The translations under genes were made by a program, and so were the position numbers. This document shows positions 1 through 6,842 of a DNA stretch of 25,843 nt, piece by piece. The notes beneath the pieces were generated by a model. That model was not told where the DNA came from, searched no databases, and saw only the letters and a program-made list of their open reading frames with translations. Origin of the DNA: Prevotella sp. UBA4339. GTDB taxonomy: Bacteria > Bacteroidota > Bacteroidia > Bacteroidales > Bacteroidaceae. The stretch lies in the NCBI GenBank assembly GCA_002393725.1, contig DGTJ01000124.1, forward strand, positions 1 to 25,843, read 5' to 3'. Within the stretch, counting starts at the first letter, position 1. Each line of letters opens with the position of its first letter.

Positions 1-2
1 AT

Positions 3-350
3 TGGAATGGCTATAAAAAGGATAAGAACAGTACTTTGTTCTCGTTGTGTGATACTCATACTGTTTTGAACAGAATACCATTGAATGAGTTGAGTGAGCT
101 TGTAAATGAGCCTATTTCTGATGAAGTTGCATGTCTTGATATAGAGGATGCCTCGAAAGGACGTCCTTCGGATGATCAGGTTATGATGCTGATAAAAGAA
201 AAGACCGGCGTAACGAATAGCAGTGCTTTTCAGCAATTGCCTGCAGATATAAAGAAGTCTGTATTAATAGAATTGAAGGGTAAAAGAGCATCATTGCGTC
301 AGTTGGAGAGATTGACAGGAATCAGTAAAAGCATGATTTATCGCATGTGA
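3..350 (+). CDS. REP-associated tyrosine transposase (Y1/IS200-like), C-terminal part
   Basis: The frame is open to the left edge of the window, so only the C-terminal ~115 residues are present and the catalytic Y1 (HUH) domain lies outside. What is seen is a linker followed by a helical region with KGRPSDDQVM and, at the very end, a helix-turn-helix-like stretch (SLRQLERLTGISKSMIYRM). From memory, this kind of C-terminal HTH is common in Bacteroidetes RAYT proteins, single-copy relatives of IS200 transposases that act on REP hairpins. A REP-like hairpin starts 8 bases after the stop, which supports the call. A TTG codon at 36 is not the true start because the frame continues upstream. The family call is moderately sure; without the HUH domain it could be another HTH-tailed protein. 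Confidence 0.6.
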   Translation, partial: WNGYKKDKNSTLFSLCDTHTVLNRIPLNELSELVNEPISDEVACLDIEDASKGRPSDDQVMMLIKEKTGVTNSSAFQQLPADIKKSVLIELKGKRASLRQLERLTGISKSMIYRM

Positions 351-357
351 TGAAACA

Positions 358-378
358 GGAACCCGTCCCGGTGGTTCC
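358..378. repeat. REP-like hairpin after the transposase gene
   Basis: GGAACC (358-363) and GGTTCC (373-378) form a 6-bp perfect stem around a GC-rich 9-nt loop containing CGTCCCGG. It lies directly behind the RAYT-like gene, the usual position of a REP element mobilised by such enzymes. No T-run follows, so it is not a standard terminator. Confidence 0.5.
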
Positions 379-397
379 CTAATAAATATCGGAAAAG

Positions 398-429
398 TTT
401 GGAGGTTTAAGAAAATAATTGTATATTTG
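398..429 (+). promoter_or_regulatory. Bacteroidetes-type promoter
   Basis: TTTG at 398-401, a 20-nt spacer and TATATTTG at 422-429 match the TTTG/TAnnTTTG pattern of the Bacteroidetes primary sigma factor. It points to the ATG at 458, so the in-frame TTG at 419 inside the promoter is not the start. Confidence 0.65.
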
Positions 430-457
430 CACCCAAACTTTTAATGTTAGAGATAAT

Positions 458-955
458 ATGGCAGCAGTTAGTTCATATCCGCAACAGGTGGAAACCAACA
501 TATATTGGAATCTTCTGAAGGATCTCGATGAAGACCTGAAGATTCAGCTTGTTACCAGGCTTAAGAAATCACTTTCTACCAAGGAGGTGGCTAAAGCCTG
601 TGTGACTGATGAAGCTCAGAAGGCGTATGTTGTCATGCTCGATAAATTGAAAACATATCAAGCCTATCCTGTAGGATGGGATGGAGAGGATGCTGTTCCA
701 TTGACTCCACAGGTGGTTATGAATTTCAATCACTTGCTTGAGGTTATCGATAAGCAACTGCTGGTTGGGCTGACGATTTTTCCAGAAACAAATGGTACGT
801 TGCTTATTGATTGTACCGACAAAGAGGCTGGCATCAGCTTGGGAAACGATAAGTTCTCCTATTATATTATTAAGGATGGTCAGGTGATGGGCGAAAACGG
901 AATTGACTTTTCGGTACAGGCCATTACGCAGGTCATCAAGAAGATTGCAGCATGA
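458..955 (+). CDS. small conserved hypothetical protein with GWDGEDAVP motif
   Basis: 165 residues, soluble, no signal peptide or membrane segment. The N-terminal ~40 residues (YWNLLKDLDEDLKIQLVTRLKKSL) form an amphipathic helical segment like those at the start of many small Bacteroidetes antitoxin-like proteins. Residues 73-81 carry GWDGEDAVP, a motif seen in assorted uncharacterised bacterial proteins, followed by a mixed alpha/beta domain. The start is chosen at the ATG behind the promoter at 398-429. The stop overlaps the ATG of a 23-codon reading frame (ATGA, 952-955), so translation may be coupled. The pairing suggests the first gene of a toxin-antitoxin-like pair whose second gene is damaged, but this is inference and I do not know the function. 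Confidence 0.6.
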   Translation: MAAVSSYPQQVETNIYWNLLKDLDEDLKIQLVTRLKKSLSTKEVAKACVTDEAQKAYVVMLDKLKTYQAYPVGWDGEDAVPLTPQVVMNFNHLLEVIDKQLLVGLTIFPETNGTLLIDCTDKEAGISLGNDKFSYYIIKDGQVMGENGIDFSVQAITQVIKKIAA

Positions 956-1023
956 CGGAGCTTAGTGCATTAGAAATCGCCAAAAAGCGGATGACAACCG
1001 TCAATGGCCTTATAGTCAAATAA
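952..1023 (+). CDS. tiny coupled reading frame, possible remnant of a second gene
   Basis: A 23-residue frame (MTELSALEIAKKRMTTVNGL...) starts in an ATGA overlap with the upstream gene and its stop abuts the next ATG at 1024 (TAAATG). Such tight packing usually marks real translation coupling. The peptide is too short to assign. It may be the start of a lost downstream partner, a leader peptide, or chance. Confidence 0.3.
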   Translation: MTELSALEIAKKRMTTVNGLIVK

Positions 1024-1624
1024 ATGAATCACAACGATTTGTCATCTAAACTGGCGCAGGTCATAGAGCAGATTCCAAAGGATGTGCTTTATGACTTTTG
1101 TTGTTCTTATGCGGAGTCGCATGAAGCTATTGAGGTTTGCAAATACAGGTTCCGCACAGTTGACAGGAAGCAGCCTTTCTATGACAAGCTCCGTGAACTG
1201 TTGTCAAATGAGGAATGGAATAGTTTCATCGATGCTGTTCATACAGAATGCTGACACCGTATTCCAAGAGGACTATGACGATGTGGAAGCACAAATCTAT
1301 ATGGAGCGGAAGATGTATGACCACCTGGTGAAGTTCTGCCTGCATAACACTTATAAAGCTGAGGAGAACTTGGAGAAGTATGCTAAGTACATGTCGGAGG
1401 CAGACCAAAGGCTGGTGGCGCAGGACATCGTTGAGCGGATGAAACGTCGTGCTCCCGAATGCAAGAGAGGCAAAGACTATGACCACTTTGCCAGTTGGAT
1501 AAAGAGACTGGCCGACTGTTCGCCTGTGTGCAAGCAGATAGCGAGAGAGGCTGCGGAGGAGATAGCGAAGGAGAATCCGAATAAGGCGTTTAGGAGGATG
1601 TTTGAGGAAATTGGGGTGTTATAA
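1024..1624 (+). pseudogene. split helical protein, probable frameshift
   Basis: Two protein-like frames meet here. Frame one runs 1024-1254 (76 aa, MNHNDLSSKLAQVIEQ... ending NSFIDAVHTEC). Frame two carries convincing helical sequence from about 1232 (ATG) to 1624, rich in charged amphipathic helices and ending KAFRRMFEEIGVL. The part of frame two before 1232 reads like noise. A single one-base shift near 1232-1254 would join them into about 200 residues. The helical repeats remind me of the C-terminal region of Bacteroidetes SWIM zinc-finger proteins (a terminal helix after a KENPNKAFRRM-type turn), but no SWIM motif is present. Alternatively these are two overlapping genes, the second starting at 1232. 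Function unknown. Confidence 0.45.
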
Positions 1625-1635
1625 ATGAGAAGACG

Positions 1636-2406
1636 ATGAGCAAACCAATAAAACCATCCAAGAATCTTGTGTATTGCTATGCATGTAAGAAAAGGAAGAT
1701 GCTCTTTGACGAAAAGTCTGGAGCGGACAACTTTATCAAATATAACCAAGGCGGTATATTGGAGGAAAACGGGAAAGCACCAGTCCGGAGTTACTATTGT
1801 GAACTCTGCTGTAGCTATCATGTGACCAGCAATCCCTCTGTCGAAGATGGAGAAAGGCGTGATCGTCAGGATGCCCAACTGCTCCAAGAACTGGTCTCAA
1901 TGGCACAGGCGATGGACAAGTTCAAGGAGTTGGGGCATGTGTTAGGGAGCAGAATACAAGACTCCAAAGATCAGATGTTCATTGGTAGTTTTCAGGAAAT
2001 CAATGACCTTCACAAAGAACTGTTGCCTTATAGAGCTCTATTAGAAAAATTGCCTCTTGAGGAAAAGGCACGATTCGCTACCCATTTCCGCAGAGCAGAT
2101 TTTTTGTATGCCATTGCGTCAAAGATGGAGGAACTTGTGTCTGTTCCGGATAGTGAACTTGAAAACTATGTAAGCCGTGAATTTCCTGCCATCTCCGAAG
2201 AGAATTTCAAGACCATTGAAATGATGGTCAAGTTTAGAAAGATGGAGCGGTCTATTCATGAAATGAGCAGCTATCCAGATGCAGTAAGTCGCGAGGATTA
2301 TAAACTAAAGGTAGAAGAGATAGGCCGCTATCTTGCAAGTATAAGACCAATTGTTGGCAGGAGAGTAACCGCATCTTACCGCAGGAAATTGGGATTGTGT
2401 AGCTAA
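1636..2406 (+). CDS. hypothetical protein with N-terminal zinc ribbon
   Basis: 256 residues, soluble. The N-terminus has a CxxC pair at Cys14/Cys17 and a second at Cys55/Cys58 (with Cys59), followed by SYHVTS. This is the layout of a treble-clef or zinc-ribbon domain common in small proteins of mobile elements. The rest is almost entirely alpha-helical and charged (about residues 75-245) with no enzymatic motif I recognise. It starts 11 bases after the preceding frame and is followed directly by a terminator, so it is probably the last gene of the unit beginning at 458. A nucleic-acid-binding or scaffold role is inference. Confidence 0.6.
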   Translation: MSKPIKPSKNLVYCYACKKRKMLFDEKSGADNFIKYNQGGILEENGKAPVRSYYCELCCSYHVTSNPSVEDGERRDRQDAQLLQELVSMAQAMDKFKELGHVLGSRIQDSKDQMFIGSFQEINDLHKELLPYRALLEKLPLEEKARFATHFRRADFLYAIASKMEELVSVPDSELENYVSREFPAISEENFKTIEMMVKFRKMERSIHEMSSYPDAVSREDYKLKVEEIGRYLASIRPIVGRRVTASYRRKLGLCS

Positions 2407-2438
2407 AAGGGCAGAGACTGAGAGGTTAATGCCCTTTT
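2405..2438 (+). terminator. intrinsic terminator
   Basis: AAAAGGGCA (2405-2413) pairs perfectly with TGCCCTTTT (2430-2438) around a 16-nt loop; the T-rich arm ends the stem. It overlaps the stop codon of the zinc-ribbon gene and closes the 458-2406 unit. Confidence 0.65.
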
Positions 2439-2555
2439 CTTCAGACCTGCTGCATTATTGTATGACAAAGGTAGCAATATTTTTGCAAAATAAGCATTCA
2501 ATTGGATTTTTTTCTATAAAACGGCGGTTTTATAGACACATACAGAAAAGAATTA

Positions 2556-2647
2556 CGTCAAATGGGTGGAAGATTTTTCGTCAAATGGGTGAATGAATTT
2601 TCGTCAAATGGGCGAATAATTTTTCGTCAAATGGCTGAATTTAAATT
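2556..2647 (+). repeat. four tandem 23-bp repeats upstream of the DUF4143 ATPase gene
   Basis: Copies begin at 2556, 2579, 2602 and 2625, an exact 23-bp period. Each starts CGTCAAATGG and continues with a GTGAA-like segment and an A/T tract. The array ends 9 bases before the TAACTTTG promoter element, so the last copy covers the expected -33 region. There are no spacers, so it is not a CRISPR array. An operator array or repeat-number switch is inference. Confidence 0.85.
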
Positions 2648-2655
2648 TTTCTTTG

Positions 2656-2663
2656 TAACTTTG
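2656..2663 (+). promoter_or_regulatory. -7 promoter element (TAACTTTG)
   Basis: TAACTTTG followed by GCACCC matches the Bacteroidetes -7 element. No TTTG is seen at the right distance; the tandem repeats occupy that position, which hints at repeat-dependent or activator-dependent expression. Confidence 0.55.
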
Positions 2664-2684
2664 CACCCAGTAAAAGCAATAAAT

Positions 2685-3959
2685 ATGGAAATGACGTATA
2701 AGAAGAGAATAGCAGATGGCCTGCTACAGCGTAAGCTAGCAGGCAAAGGGGCAGTACTCATTGAAGGGGCAAAGTGGTGCGGAAAGACTACCACGGCAGA
2801 ACAGATTGCCCAAAGTGTGAAGTATATGACGGAAACGGGCATGGTGGAGCAGAACGTAGAATTGGCAAGGTTGAATCCCAAACTGATTCTGAAGGGTGAT
2901 ATTCCTAGGCTTATAGACGAATGGCAGGTTGCCCCCCAATTATGGGACAGCATTCGATTTGAATCGGATCATGGGCCGCTGGGGCAGTTTGTCTTGACGG
3001 GTTCGTCAGTTCCGGCTGATATGAGCCATGTGATACACTCAGGAACAGGACGTATCGGATGGTTAAAGATGCGTCCGATGAGTCTATGGGAATCGCAGGA
3101 GTCAACGGGTGAAGTGTCTCTTGCAGAGTTGTTCAATGCACCGGCTCAGATTGGAGGTATCAACGAAATGGATATTGAGAAGATAGCTTTCCTTACCTGT
3201 CGTGGCGGATGGCCTCTTGCCGTTGACATGGAACCAGAGATTGCACTGGATCAGGCCTTTGACTATGTGGAATCAGTTGAAAAACGTGATATACAGAAAG
3301 TCGATGGCGTTGACCGTGATCCTGTGAGGGTACATCGGCTCTTACGTTCATTGGCAAGAAATCAAGGTAGCCAAGCATCTTTTGGAACTATTAAGGCAGA
3401 CCTGATGGCAAATGAAGCTGACACCTTATCGGAAGATACTATTTCTTCGTATTGCAAGGCACTAAAACAAATCTTTGTTGTGGAGGATAGTGAGGCGTGG
3501 AATCCTAATTTGAGGAGTAAGTCTGCTATAAGAACGAGTGATACAAGATATTTTACTGATCCGTCTATCGCTACTGCAGCACTGGGCCTAGGCCCGAATG
3601 ATTTGATAAATGACTTGAATACATTTGGACTACTGTTTGAAACGATGGCAGTGCGTGACCTTCGGGTGTATGCAGAGGCTTTGAACGGGAGGGTGTACCA
3701 TTTCCGGGATAGAAATGGATTAGAGTGCGATGCAGTGGTACATCTGAGAGACGGACGATACGGTTTGGTTGAGGTTAAACTTGGCGGTGATAAACTGATA
3801 AAAGAGGGTGTAGACGCATTGAATTTGTTGACGGAAAAGATTGACCCCGAAAAGATGAAGATGCCTTCTTTTAAAATGATTTTGATTGGAGTTGGAACGT
3901 ACGCTTATCGTCGCGAGGATGGCATTTATGTGGTTCCTATAGGATGTCTAAAGGACTAA
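2685..3959 (+). CDS. AAA-family ATPase with C-terminal DUF4143 domain
   Basis: 424 residues from the ATG at 2685; an in-frame ATG at 2562 lies inside the tandem repeats and upstream of the promoter, so it is rejected. Walker A is GAKWCGKT (28-35), the Walker B-like segment is RLIDEW (75-80) and sensor 1 is LTGSS (104-108). The C-terminal DUF4143 region carries a PD-(D/E)xK-like arrangement: Asp349 in ECDAVV, then Glu363 and Lys365 in LVEVKLGG. This matches the large, poorly understood DUF4143 family of P-loop NTPases with a restriction-endonuclease-like fold, often present in many copies in Bacteroidales. No partner gene is adjacent. Substrate and role are unknown; defence or addiction roles have been suggested for relatives but are not shown here. 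Confidence 0.85.
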   Translation: MEMTYKKRIADGLLQRKLAGKGAVLIEGAKWCGKTTTAEQIAQSVKYMTETGMVEQNVELARLNPKLILKGDIPRLIDEWQVAPQLWDSIRFESDHGPLGQFVLTGSSVPADMSHVIHSGTGRIGWLKMRPMSLWESQESTGEVSLAELFNAPAQIGGINEMDIEKIAFLTCRGGWPLAVDMEPEIALDQAFDYVESVEKRDIQKVDGVDRDPVRVHRLLRSLARNQGSQASFGTIKADLMANEADTLSEDTISSYCKALKQIFVVEDSEAWNPNLRSKSAIRTSDTRYFTDPSIATAALGLGPNDLINDLNTFGLLFETMAVRDLRVYAEALNGRVYHFRDRNGLECDAVVHLRDGRYGLVEVKLGGDKLIKEGVDALNLLTEKIDPEKMKMPSFKMILIGVGTYAYRREDGIYVVPIGCLKD

Positions 3960-3979
3960 TATGAACTTATATGATTATG

Positions 3980-4007
3980 GCTCGATACCAGTTTGAAAGT
4001 ATCGAGC
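3980..4007 (+). terminator. hairpin after the DUF4143 gene, possible terminator
   Basis: GCTCGATAC (3980-3988) pairs with GTATCGAGC (3999-4007) around a 10-nt loop. No strong T-run follows immediately, so termination would be weak or Rho-assisted. Confidence 0.45.
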
Positions 4008-4076
4008 TGATGGTACATTTTAATGTCGAACAAACGCTTTTTTGAGAGTGGCAAAACCCCAAAAAGTGTTGATAGC

Positions 4077-4145
4077 ACTTCGGTAACCCTTAAAAAAAGT
4101 CAGTTACCGAAGTAAAATAAAGCAGTTTTTTCTTTTTGTTACCGA
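4077..4145 (+). promoter_or_regulatory. inverted and direct repeats around a promoter, operator-like
   Basis: ACTTCGGTAAC (4077-4087) and GTTACCGAAGT (4103-4113) form an 11-bp perfect inverted repeat. The half-site GTTACCGA recurs at 4138-4145, 35 bases after its copy at 4103-4110, and overlaps the last base of the TTTG element at 4135-4138. Three copies of one 8-mer in 70 bases at a promoter suggest binding sites for a dimeric regulator. Confidence 0.5.
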
Positions 4146-4163
4146 TATATTTTATTATCTTTG
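4135..4163 (+). promoter_or_regulatory. Bacteroidetes-type promoter
   Basis: TTTG (4135-4138), a 17-nt spacer and TATCTTTG (4156-4163) followed by GCACC. It drives the gene starting at 4187, so that shortened gene still has an intact promoter. Confidence 0.6.
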
Positions 4164-4186
4164 CACCAAAATTAAACATATCGATT

Positions 4187-4558
4187 ATGGAGAATAATAT
4201 TCCTCAAATTAAGCATAAGTTAGGTATAAGCGGAATATTGACAAATGTATGTTCATGGTCGTGTAAGCCATATATCGGTAAGGATGGTGAAGAGCATAAG
4301 GGTGCTCAGATAGACCTGATTATTGACCGTGGTGATAAGACTATCAACCTCTGTGAGATGAAGTTCACTAACAAGCCCTTTGCAATTTCTGCAGAATATG
4401 CACAGCGATTGTTGGAACGGCGTGATACATTCCGTGAGGTGACTGAAACCAACAAGTCTCTTCAATTGACAATAGTAACTTCTGCGGGTTTAGTACACAA
4501 TGCTGGATGGCAAAGTATCAATAATGAGGTGGGTATTGATGACCTTTTTCATGCATAG
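4187..4558 (+). CDS. solo C-terminal nuclease-like domain of an ATPase/DUF234-type protein (truncated)
   Basis: 123 residues. From memory the sequence matches the last domain of long Bacteroidetes AAA ATPases (archaeal-ATPase/DUF234 type): IPQIKHKLGISGILTNV, then GAQIDLIIDR and INLCEMKF, giving Asp43, Glu57 and Lys59 of a PD-(D/E)xK-like core, then a closing IDDLF. The N-terminal P-loop and helical domains, about 300 residues or more, are missing. The start is set at ATG 4187, after the promoter at 4135-4163; an in-frame upstream start would overlap the promoter. The join of promoter, start codon and domain is clean, so it could be a deletion remnant that is still expressed, or a free-standing domain with its own role. 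Confidence 0.65.
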   Translation: MENNIPQIKHKLGISGILTNVCSWSCKPYIGKDGEEHKGAQIDLIIDRGDKTINLCEMKFTNKPFAISAEYAQRLLERRDTFREVTETNKSLQLTIVTSAGLVHNAGWQSINNEVGIDDLFHA

Positions 4559-4594
4559 TAATAGTAAGCAGTCATTCAGGTCTGGCCGTGACAT

Positions 4595-4625
4595 TTTGAA
4601 ATTCCGTTGAATCGTTGTACCTTTG
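4595..4625 (+). promoter_or_regulatory. Bacteroidetes-type promoter
   Basis: TTTG (4595-4598), a 19-nt spacer and TACCTTTG (4618-4625), 13 bases before the ATG of the small transposase-like frame at 4639. Confidence 0.6.
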
Positions 4626-4638
4626 AGCCAAAAAACTT

Positions 4639-4800
4639 ATGAATATGGCTCAAGAAACACGAAATGTCGATTATGAATCGATGGTAGAGAAGTACAGGAA
4701 TGAATGGGATGGATGCAATCTCCGTGAGTTTTGCTTCAGTGAGAAGGTTAAAATCTACCGTATGCTGAAGACGATGAAAAAGATTCAAATTTGGGGCTGA
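4639..4800 (+). pseudogene. remnant of an IS accessory (IS66 OrfA-like) gene
   Basis: A 53-residue frame (MNMAQETRNVDYESMVEKYR...) with the pattern 'YxxMVEKYRNEWDGCNLREFCFSEKVKIYRM'. This resembles the N-terminal HTH of the small accessory protein of Bacteroidetes insertion sequences (typically L-x-E-Y-x-x-S-G-x-x-x-R-x-F-C-x-x-x-x-I-x-Y). It stops at IWG, well short of the ~100-residue size I expect, and no transposase follows. No terminal inverted repeats were found. Probably an IS remnant; a small free-standing DNA-binding protein is the alternative. An ATG at 4645 is an equally good start. Confidence 0.45.
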
Positions 4801-4878
4801 TTCCTGAGTGTAATTGGCCCTTTTTTGTGCCAAAATTTAAGAAAAGGTTGCTGAATTTTATGATTTTATAATTATTCT

Positions 4879-4909
4879 TTTGTCATATCAAAGAAAAAAT
4901 GTAATTTTG
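4879..4909 (+). promoter_or_regulatory. promoter of the four-gene ATPase/DUF4435/HTH/AAA+ operon
   Basis: TTTG (4879-4882), 19 nt, TAATTTTG (4902-4909). It lies about 70 bases before the ATG at 4978. No other clear promoter is seen inside the operon, where genes overlap or are 3-4 bases apart. Confidence 0.65.
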
Positions 4910-4977
4910 CATCCAGATTTAGATAATATGCAATAAAAATTGCAAATAACGTCAATTGGAACATAAAAAGGAAAGAT

Positions 4978-5757
4978 ATGTATTACATTCAAGATTTTGA
5001 ATACCGCATGATGTGGGACCGGTATGACCTGGTTTGGCACAACTTGCATGAGGATGTGAACGTACTTGTGGGCATTAACGGCAAGGGTAAGACCACTCTG
5101 CTGGATGCCATGAACAACTACTATAATCAGAAGTTACCCACTTCTTTCTTTAAGAAATACGGTAAAGACCGCATCTGGGGTACTCATCTGGACTGCCCTG
5201 TGTATTACATTCAGTCGTCGGATGTGCCCGGACAAGCCAAGAAGAAGGGTAACTCACTGCTGTACGAGCGCCTGATGAACGTGGTGCTGCAAAACGAGAA
5301 GCAGGACTCGTTCTTTAACTACCGTATGAGGGCACTGAACTATCCGGAAGAGAAAGGAAGAATTGAGTCACGTATAGAGAAGCTGTTCGGTGTGATAAAC
5401 GACTACTTCAAGGACTCGGACAAGCATATAGATATAGAGCGCGAGAAGAACGTATTGGTGTTCAAAGAGGGACAGGACGGTAAGACGGTGACGCTGGACC
5501 TGCTGTCGGCCGGTGAGAAACAGCTGCTGCTGATTCTGCTGACCGTGTTCCTGATGGACGAGAAGCCTGCCGTGCTCTTGATGGACGAGCCGGAAGTGTC
5601 GCTACACATTGAGTGGCAGGAGAAGCTGATTAAGAGCTTGAGGAAGCTGAACCACAATTGCCAGTTGATAGTGACCACACATTCGCCAAGTATCTTTGCC
5701 AGCGGCTGGGAAAACAATATCACTTACATAGAAGACCTGTATACCAATGGCAAGTAG
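4978..5757 (+). CDS. ABC-type (AAA_15/AAA_21-like) ATPase, PARIS AriA-like
   Basis: 259 residues, cytosolic. Walker A is GINGKGKT (32-39), the ABC signature LSAGE is at 176-180, Walker B is VLLMDEP (199-205) with a SLH D-loop, and the switch histidine is His235 in TTHSP. This is a complete SMC/ABC-like head with a short middle insertion (about 50-170). The next gene encodes a DUF4435/TOPRIM protein and overlaps by 11 bases, the gene pair that defines the PARIS anti-phage system (AriA ATPase plus AriB). The protein seems much shorter than the AriA proteins I recall, so a PARIS-like relative is a better description than PARIS itself. By analogy the ATPase would hold the effector in an inactive complex and sense phage anti-restriction or similar triggers; that is inference. 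Other ABC-ATPase/TOPRIM systems such as OLD-like pairs are alternatives. Confidence 0.8.
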   Translation: MYYIQDFEYRMMWDRYDLVWHNLHEDVNVLVGINGKGKTTLLDAMNNYYNQKLPTSFFKKYGKDRIWGTHLDCPVYYIQSSDVPGQAKKKGNSLLYERLMNVVLQNEKQDSFFNYRMRALNYPEEKGRIESRIEKLFGVINDYFKDSDKHIDIEREKNVLVFKEGQDGKTVTLDLLSAGEKQLLLILLTVFLMDEKPAVLLMDEPEVSLHIEWQEKLIKSLRKLNHNCQLIVTTHSPSIFASGWENNITYIEDLYTNGK

Positions 5758-6628
5758 CGAACAAGAAAGCAAGCGGCTGGCCCTGGTGGCCCGTAATCTG
5801 GCGGCTACCCGTCTGCTGTACAGAGTGAGTATGGTGGCCAGGGTGGAGTCGGAAGAGGACATTCCCTTCTGGCAACACGCCTTTGGCCAAGCCAGACCGG
5901 ACTTGAAGGTGAAGTTCCTGCCCAGCGACAGCGGAAACGGAACGGATGCCCGCCAGAGGGGAAAGACGGTGTGTATGCGCTATATTCCCTACCTGAACCG
6001 ACATTTTGTGATATGTGTGGACAGTGATTTTGACAGGTTTACAAGGCCTGGCGTGTTGACGGCAGACAAGCATATCTACCAGACATACACCTATTCGTTT
6101 GAGAACCACCATTGCTGGAGCGAGAGTTTGCAGCCAGGGTGGGAAGCCCTGTCGGTGTGCAGTTTTGACTTCAGCGTGTTTCTGAAGAAACTGAGCGGTA
6201 TTCTGTACCCCGTCCTGATAGAGATGCTGGCAACCAAGGCTGCAAAAAAGAAGGCGTGGAGCCTGACGGAGCTGTGCGGCGTGGTGCTGAGTGCGCAAGT
6301 GAACAGAACAGGAGCGCTGGACAATAATGGTGAAGCCCTGCTGAATGAGATTGCGGGCAAGGTGAGTACGTGGAGCAGCGGTCAGGTGCATCCTACGGTT
6401 GATGCCTGCGAGAAGATGAAACTGGCAGCTGCAAAGGAGGAATTGACTGCAGAGACGGCTTACCTGTTTATGCAAGGGCATTGCGTGTTTGACCTGGTGC
6501 TGCGTGTAGGTAGGACGTTGTGCAACAAGACGCATGATTTCCAGTATGAGGTGCTGATGCCCAGTTTGGAACACTGTGCCTCGGCGGAAATGAACCGTGT
6601 TAGGGTTGATATAAAGAATATACGGTAG
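5747..6628 (+). CDS. DUF4435 TOPRIM-type protein, PARIS AriB-like effector
   Basis: 293 residues. The N-terminal TOPRIM-like core is visible: Glu34 in RVESEEDIPFW, and the acidic DSD at 92-94 in VICVDSDFD, followed by FENHHCWSE, which is typical of DUF4435 proteins. The C-terminal half is helical and not recognisable. In PARIS the DUF4435 protein AriB is a nuclease released from the ATPase and shown to cleave host tRNA; the conserved Glu and DxD here are compatible with an active metal-dependent nuclease. It starts 11 bases before the end of the ATPase gene, indicating coupled translation and a fixed stoichiometry. A 413-codon open frame on the other strand across this gene is a shadow. Family confident; activity is inferred. 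Confidence 0.8.
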   Translation: MASSEQESKRLALVARNLAATRLLYRVSMVARVESEEDIPFWQHAFGQARPDLKVKFLPSDSGNGTDARQRGKTVCMRYIPYLNRHFVICVDSDFDRFTRPGVLTADKHIYQTYTYSFENHHCWSESLQPGWEALSVCSFDFSVFLKKLSGILYPVLIEMLATKAAKKKAWSLTELCGVVLSAQVNRTGALDNNGEALLNEIAGKVSTWSSGQVHPTVDACEKMKLAAAKEELTAETAYLFMQGHCVFDLVLRVGRTLCNKTHDFQYEVLMPSLEHCASAEMNRVRVDIKNIR

Positions 6629-6631
6629 CTT

Positions 6632-6838
6632 ATGGCGGTAAGACAGCTGAATAGAATCAAGACCGTACTGACGGAAAAAGGCCGGAGCAACCTTTGGTTG
6701 GCTGACCGTCTGAACCGCAATGCGGCCACGGTGAGCCGCTGGTGTACCAACGCCAGTCAACCGAGTGTGGAGATGCTGTACGAGATAGCCCAGTGGCTGG
6801 ATGTTGACATAAGAGACCTGTTGAACAAAACGAAATAG
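6632..6838 (+). CDS. small Xre/Cro-type HTH protein
   Basis: 68 residues, almost nothing but one HTH_3 domain: RIKTVLTEKGRSNLWLADRL, then the recognition helix region AATVSRWCTNASQPS (31-45) and the closing LDVDIRDLL. It starts 3 bases after the DUF4435 gene and ends 4 bases before the AAA+ gene, so it is the third gene of the operon. It may repress the operon promoter at 4879-4909 or modulate one of the ATPases. Similar short HTH proteins accompany restriction and other defence genes in Bacteroidetes. The family is clear; the target is unknown. Confidence 0.85.
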   Translation: MAVRQLNRIKTVLTEKGRSNLWLADRLNRNAATVSRWCTNASQPSVEMLYEIAQWLDVDIRDLLNKTK

Positions 6839-6842
6839 GGCT

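Noticed and set aside
2556..2647. CRISPR array
   Set aside because: The repeats are directly adjacent with no unique spacers and no cas gene is near; they are simple tandem repeats at a promoter.
2562..2684. Longer N-terminus for the DUF4143 ATPase
   Set aside because: The extra 41 residues would be encoded by the tandem repeats and promoter and show no conserved sequence.
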